Positions 61,213 through 64,000 of a DNA stretch of 64,000 nucleotides are shown piece by piece; the first letter of the stretch is position 1, and the number at the start of each line of letters is the position of its first letter. The position numbers and the translations under genes are program-made. The notes under the pieces are model-generated. The model saw nothing but the letters and a program-made list of their open reading frames with translations. It had not been told where the DNA came from and ran no database searches. This stretch comes from Streptomyces parvus (GTDB taxonomy: Bacteria > Actinomycetota > Actinomycetes > Streptomycetales > Streptomycetaceae). Where the stretch lies: contig NZ_CP135079.1 of the NCBI RefSeq assembly GCF_032121415.1, forward strand, positions 5,642,001-5,706,000. The letters are read 5' to 3'.

Positions 61213-62412
61213 ATGACGGAATCCCCGCGTGCCCACATCGCCATGTTCTCCATCGCCGCCCACGGACATGTGAACCCGAGCCTCGACGTCATCCGCGAGC
61301 TCGTCGACCGTGGACACCGTGTCAGCTACGCCATCCCCGCCTCCTTCGCGGAGAAGGTCGCCGCCACCGGCGCCGAGCCGGTGATCTGGACCTCGACCCT
61401 GCCGACCGACGAGGACCCCGAAGCCTGGGGGACGGAGCTGATCGACAACATCGAACCCTTCCTCGCCGATGCCATCCAGGCCCTCCCGCAGCTCGCGGAG
61501 GCCTTCGCGGGCGACGAGCCCGACCTCGTCCTGCACGACATCACCTCCTATCCCGCCCGCGTCCTCGCCCACCGCTGGGGCGTCCCCGCCGTCTCCCTCT
61601 GGCCCAACCTGGTCCCCTGGGAGGGGTACGAGAAGGAGGTGGCGGAGCCGATGGCCACCGAGCTGAAGCAGACCGAGCGCGGCCAGGCGTACTACGCGCG
61701 CTTCGAGGGCTGGCTCGCCGACAACGGCCTCGGTCACCTCCCCGCCGACGACTTCGTCTCCCGCCCGCGCCGCGGCCTCGTCCTGATCCCCGAGGCGCTC
61801 CAGCCGAACGCGGACCGGGTGAACCGCGAGATGTACACCTTCGTCGGCGCCTGCCAGGGCGACCGATCCGACCAGGGGGAGTGGCAGCGGCCCGCCCACG
61901 CCGAGAAGGTGCTGCTGGTCTCGCTCGGCTCCTCGTTCACCAAGCAGCCCGCCTTCTACCGCGCGTGCGTCGCGGCCTTCGGCGACCTGCCCGGCTGGCA
62001 TGTGGTGCTCCAGATCGGCGCGCACGTCGACCCCGTCGAACTCGGTGACGTGCCGGGCAATGTGGAGGTGCGCACCTGGGTGCCGCAGCTGGCCGTCCTC
62101 AGGCAGGCCGACGCCTTCATCACCCACGCCGGTGCGGGCGGCAGTCAGGAGGGGCTCGCCACGGGCACCCCGATGGTCGCCGTACCGCAGGCCGTCGACC
62201 AGTTCGGCAACGCGGACATGCTCCAGTCCCTGGGGGTGGCCCGGCATCTGCCGATGGAGGAGGCGAACGCCGCGAGCCTGCGCGAGGCCGTGCTCGCCCT
62301 CGTGGACGATCCCGAAGTGGCCGCCCGGTGCGCACGCCTGAGTGAGCAGATGGCGCGGGAGGGCGGCACGCCGAGGGCCGCCGACCTCATCGAGGCGGAG
62401 CTGTCGCGCTGA
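61213..62412 (+). CDS. mgt: Macrolide-type glycosyltransferase (GT1 family), 399 aa
   Basis: GT-B enzyme. The N-terminal HGHVNPSLDVIRELVDRGH acceptor region is as in OleD/Mgt. The C-terminal nucleotide-sugar signature is THAGAGGSQEGLATGTPMVAVP, with TWVPQLAVLRQAD just before. Such enzymes transfer glucose to macrolides and inactivate them, and also act on other small phenolics. No cleavable signal, so cytosolic. Leaderless start ATG 61213; GTG 61204 also in frame. A promoter with a palindromic site precedes it. Confidence 0.92.
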   Translation: MTESPRAHIAMFSIAAHGHVNPSLDVIRELVDRGHRVSYAIPASFAEKVAATGAEPVIWTSTLPTDEDPEAWGTELIDNIEPFLADAIQALPQLAEAFAGDEPDLVLHDITSYPARVLAHRWGVPAVSLWPNLVPWEGYEKEVAEPMATELKQTERGQAYYARFEGWLADNGLGHLPADDFVSRPRRGLVLIPEALQPNADRVNREMYTFVGACQGDRSDQGEWQRPAHAEKVLLVSLGSSFTKQPAFYRACVAAFGDLPGWHVVLQIGAHVDPVELGDVPGNVEVRTWVPQLAVLRQADAFITHAGAGGSQEGLATGTPMVAVPQAVDQFGNADMLQSLGVARHLPMEEANAASLREAVLALVDDPEVAARCARLSEQMAREGGTPRAADLIEAELSR

Positions 62413-62604
62413 GCGGATCCGCCTGACTGTTATCCGGACGTTCTCCGTCCCGTCCCGACCGCCGCGGCCTGCGGTTACTCGGGGCGGGGCGTCTCTGTTT
62501 CGGCTCTGTGAAGCCGGTAATGCGACGGGTCCGGTCGGCGCATCTGCACGCACGCCCTCGCGATTTCACACCCGGGACCGGGCGTTCACCCCTCATGCGC
62601 ACAC

Positions 62605-62634
62605 CTTCACGGGTCTTCACGGGTCTTCACGCAT
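62605..62634. repeat. Three 10-base tandem repeats
   Basis: CTTCACGGGT twice (62605, 62615) then CTTCACGCAT (62625), one helical turn each. Resembles a multi-unit activator site, for example of PhoP or MtrA type, but the 11-base PHO box spacing is not met. Confidence 0.55.
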
Positions 62635-62845
62635 GGTCACTCCTGCCCCAGAGGGCGCGGGGAGGGTGCGCGCGCCGGGTGGGCGGGAAGTGCCCAGTGC
62701 TTCAAGTGCCGCTCTGAACAGGCGAAATGCAGGATGAGAGGGTCTTCGCGGGGTGGTCACGGGACCGCCGGTCCGGGCGGGGCAACCGCTCGGCCCGTCG
62801 CCGCGGCCGTTGTGACCAGCCATGGCCGATTTCCTATGACGAAAC

Positions 62846-62858
62846 CTTGCTGAGCAAG
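62846..62858. promoter_or_regulatory. Inverted repeat in the protease upstream region
   Basis: CTTGCT-G-AGCAAG, 6-bp perfect arms. Overlaps the AT-richer promoter patch. Confidence 0.35.
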
Positions 62859-62980
62859 TCACACCTCCATGAAGGTCTTGATCTGTGCTCGTCAATCGGT
62901 CAGGGTTTCGAGCCAGCCCCCGGAGATCTTCCGGCCGAGGGCCAATCCCCCCACAAAGAATGACGAGGAGAACCCTCTTC

Positions 62981-64000
62981 ATGGCCAAGCACCAGCGCAC
63001 CCGTCGCACCAAGCTCACCGCCGCGATCACCGCCGTGGCGGCCGCCGCCGGAGTCACCCTTCTCGGAACCTCGTTCGCGGGAGCCGCACCGGCCCCCCTG
63101 GGCACGGTCTACGGCACGGACGCCGCGACCGCCGTCTCCGGCAGCTACATCGTCATGCTGGACGAGAAGAAGGCCGACAAGTCCGAGCTCGCCAAGGAGT
63201 ACGGCGGCAAGCTCAAGCGCGACTACAACTCCAGCATCAACGGCTTCTCCGCCAGCGGCCTTTCGGAGACCGAGGCCAAGCGCCTCGCCGCCGACCCGGC
63301 CGTCGCCAAGGTGGTGCAGAACAAGAAGTTCAGCATCAACGCCACCCAGGACAACCCTCCGTCGTGGGGTCTGGACCGCATCGACCAGACCGAGACCGCG
63401 GGCGACAACGCCTACACCTACCCGGACGGCGGCGGCGAGGGCGTCACCGCGTACGTCATCGACACCGGTGTCCGCGTCACCCACGAGGACTTCGAGGGGC
63501 GCGCCACCTCCGGCTTCGACGCCGTCGACAACGACGACGACGCCGACGACGGCAACGGGCACGGCACCCACGTGGCGGGCACCATAGCCGGGGCCGCGCA
63601 CGGTGTCGCCAAGAAGGCGAACATCGTGGCCGTCCGCGTCCTGGACGACAACGGCTCGGGCACCACCGAGCAGGTCATCGCCGGGATCGACTGGGTCGCC
63701 GCCAACGCCAAGGGCCCGTCCGTCGCCAACATGAGCCTCGGCGGCGGGGCCGACCCGGCCCTCGACGAGGCGGTCCAGAAGGCCATCGCCGCGGGCATCA
63801 CCTTCGGCGTGGCCGCCGGGAACGAGTCCAGCGACGCCGGCCAGGGTTCGCCCGCCCGCGTCCCCGAGGCGATCACCGTCGCCTCGTCCACGGAGGCCGA
63901 CGAGCAGTCGGACTTCTCCAACTACGGCTCGGTCGTGGACATCTACGCCCCGGGCTCGGACATCACGTCCACCTGGAACGACAGCGACAGCGGCACCAAC
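62981..64000 (+). CDS. Secreted subtilisin-like (S8) serine protease, 3' end missing
   Basis: The first 340 residues are visible. Signal peptide (KLTAAITAVAAAAGVTLLGT), then an inhibitor-I9 propeptide (GSYIVMLDEKKADKSELAKE, to about residue 118), then the catalytic domain starting at about SWGLDRIDQ. Catalytic D161 (AYVIDTGV) and H194 (NGHGTHVAG) and the oxyanion N281 (AAGNESS) are in place; the Ser lies beyond the window. Proteinase-K/aqualysin type. GAGGAG lies about ten bases before ATG. Long regulated-looking leader upstream. Confidence 0.95.
   Translation, partial: MAKHQRTRRTKLTAAITAVAAAAGVTLLGTSFAGAAPAPLGTVYGTDAATAVSGSYIVMLDEKKADKSELAKEYGGKLKRDYNSSINGFSASGLSETEAKRLAADPAVAKVVQNKKFSINATQDNPPSWGLDRIDQTETAGDNAYTYPDGGGEGVTAYVIDTGVRVTHEDFEGRATSGFDAVDNDDDADDGNGHGTHVAGTIAGAAHGVAKKANIVAVRVLDDNGSGTTEQVIAGIDWVAANAKGPSVANMSLGGGADPALDEAVQKAIAAGITFGVAAGNESSDAGQGSPARVPEAITVASSTEADEQSDFSNYGSVVDIYAPGSDITSTWNDSDSGTN

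Larger units (their letters stand above)
62413..62980. other. Long regulatory-looking upstream region of the S8 protease
   Basis: 568 bases with no credible gene. Contains three CTTCAC-type 10-base repeats (62605-62634), a GGACC/GGTCC stem near 62770, an inverted repeat (62846-62858) and an AT-richer patch at 62830-62920 that probably holds the promoter. The leader to the ATG may be about 60-100 bases. Confidence 0.45.

Overview
This 64 kb window is chromosomal DNA from a Streptomyces or close relative. The GC content is very high, GTG starts are common, and codons strongly prefer G or C in third position, which produces many long spurious antisense reading frames. The gene content is typical of the genus: SAV2148-type HEPN protein, DUF3000, GAP1, FHA/DUF1707, Tat-exported PhoX, and a sugar ABC transporter without its own ATPase. 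No tRNA, rRNA, CRISPR array, IS element or prophage was seen. Both ends cut genes: a thiolase on the left and a subtilisin-like protease on the right.

Layout, left to right. 1-5.7 kb: thiolase, ferritin-like protein, RNase D, orphan LuxR-type regulator, DUF3000 protein, and hemE. 5.7-10.5 kb: CoA-disulfide-reductase-like flavoprotein, DUF4349 lipoprotein, then hemY and hemQ. With hemE, these give most of the late haem steps of the coproporphyrin-dependent route. 10.7-16.5 kb: secreted S33 peptidase, a membrane protein with a Cys-Gly-Ser tail next to a DUF692 (MNIO) enzyme, DUF4142 protein, and PTH2-type peptidyl-tRNA hydrolase. 16.5-22.9 kb: AIM24 protein, NodB deacetylase lipoprotein, PhoX, OsmC, ZapE, a RibD-like reductase and a small alpha/beta protein. 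22.9-27.1 kb: murC-msrB, small proteins, a dienelactone-hydrolase-like protein, and a broken MarR gene.

27.1-35.5 kb: an orphan GAP1 protein, then a lipoprotein and two tandem receptor-like Ser/Thr kinases. Each kinase carries a C-terminal periplasmic-binding-protein domain. 35.8-41.7 kb: tdh-kbl (threonine to glycine plus acetyl-CoA), a LysR regulator, a VOC protein, a P-loop kinase and an M24 peptidase. 41.7-54.4 kb: the glycogen-to-trehalose route, with glgX-treY and treZ split by a GH1/GH29 glycosidase pair, a GNAT protein, an FHA protein and a degenerate P450-like protein. 54.8-64 kb: SAV2148-type HEPN protein, DnaQ-like exonuclease, APH-family kinase, sugar ABC transporter, macrolide glycosyltransferase with a palindrome inside its promoter, and a secreted S8 protease.

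The best candidate for an undescribed system is the DUF692/MNIO enzyme fused to a possible partner-like domain, next to a TIGR04222-type membrane protein with nine cysteines near its C-terminus (12389-14757). It could be a membrane-anchored substrate and modifying enzyme pair of RiPP type. The second is the tandem sensor-kinase locus at 30-35.5 kb. All functions are inferred from sequence reading alone; no database search was run.
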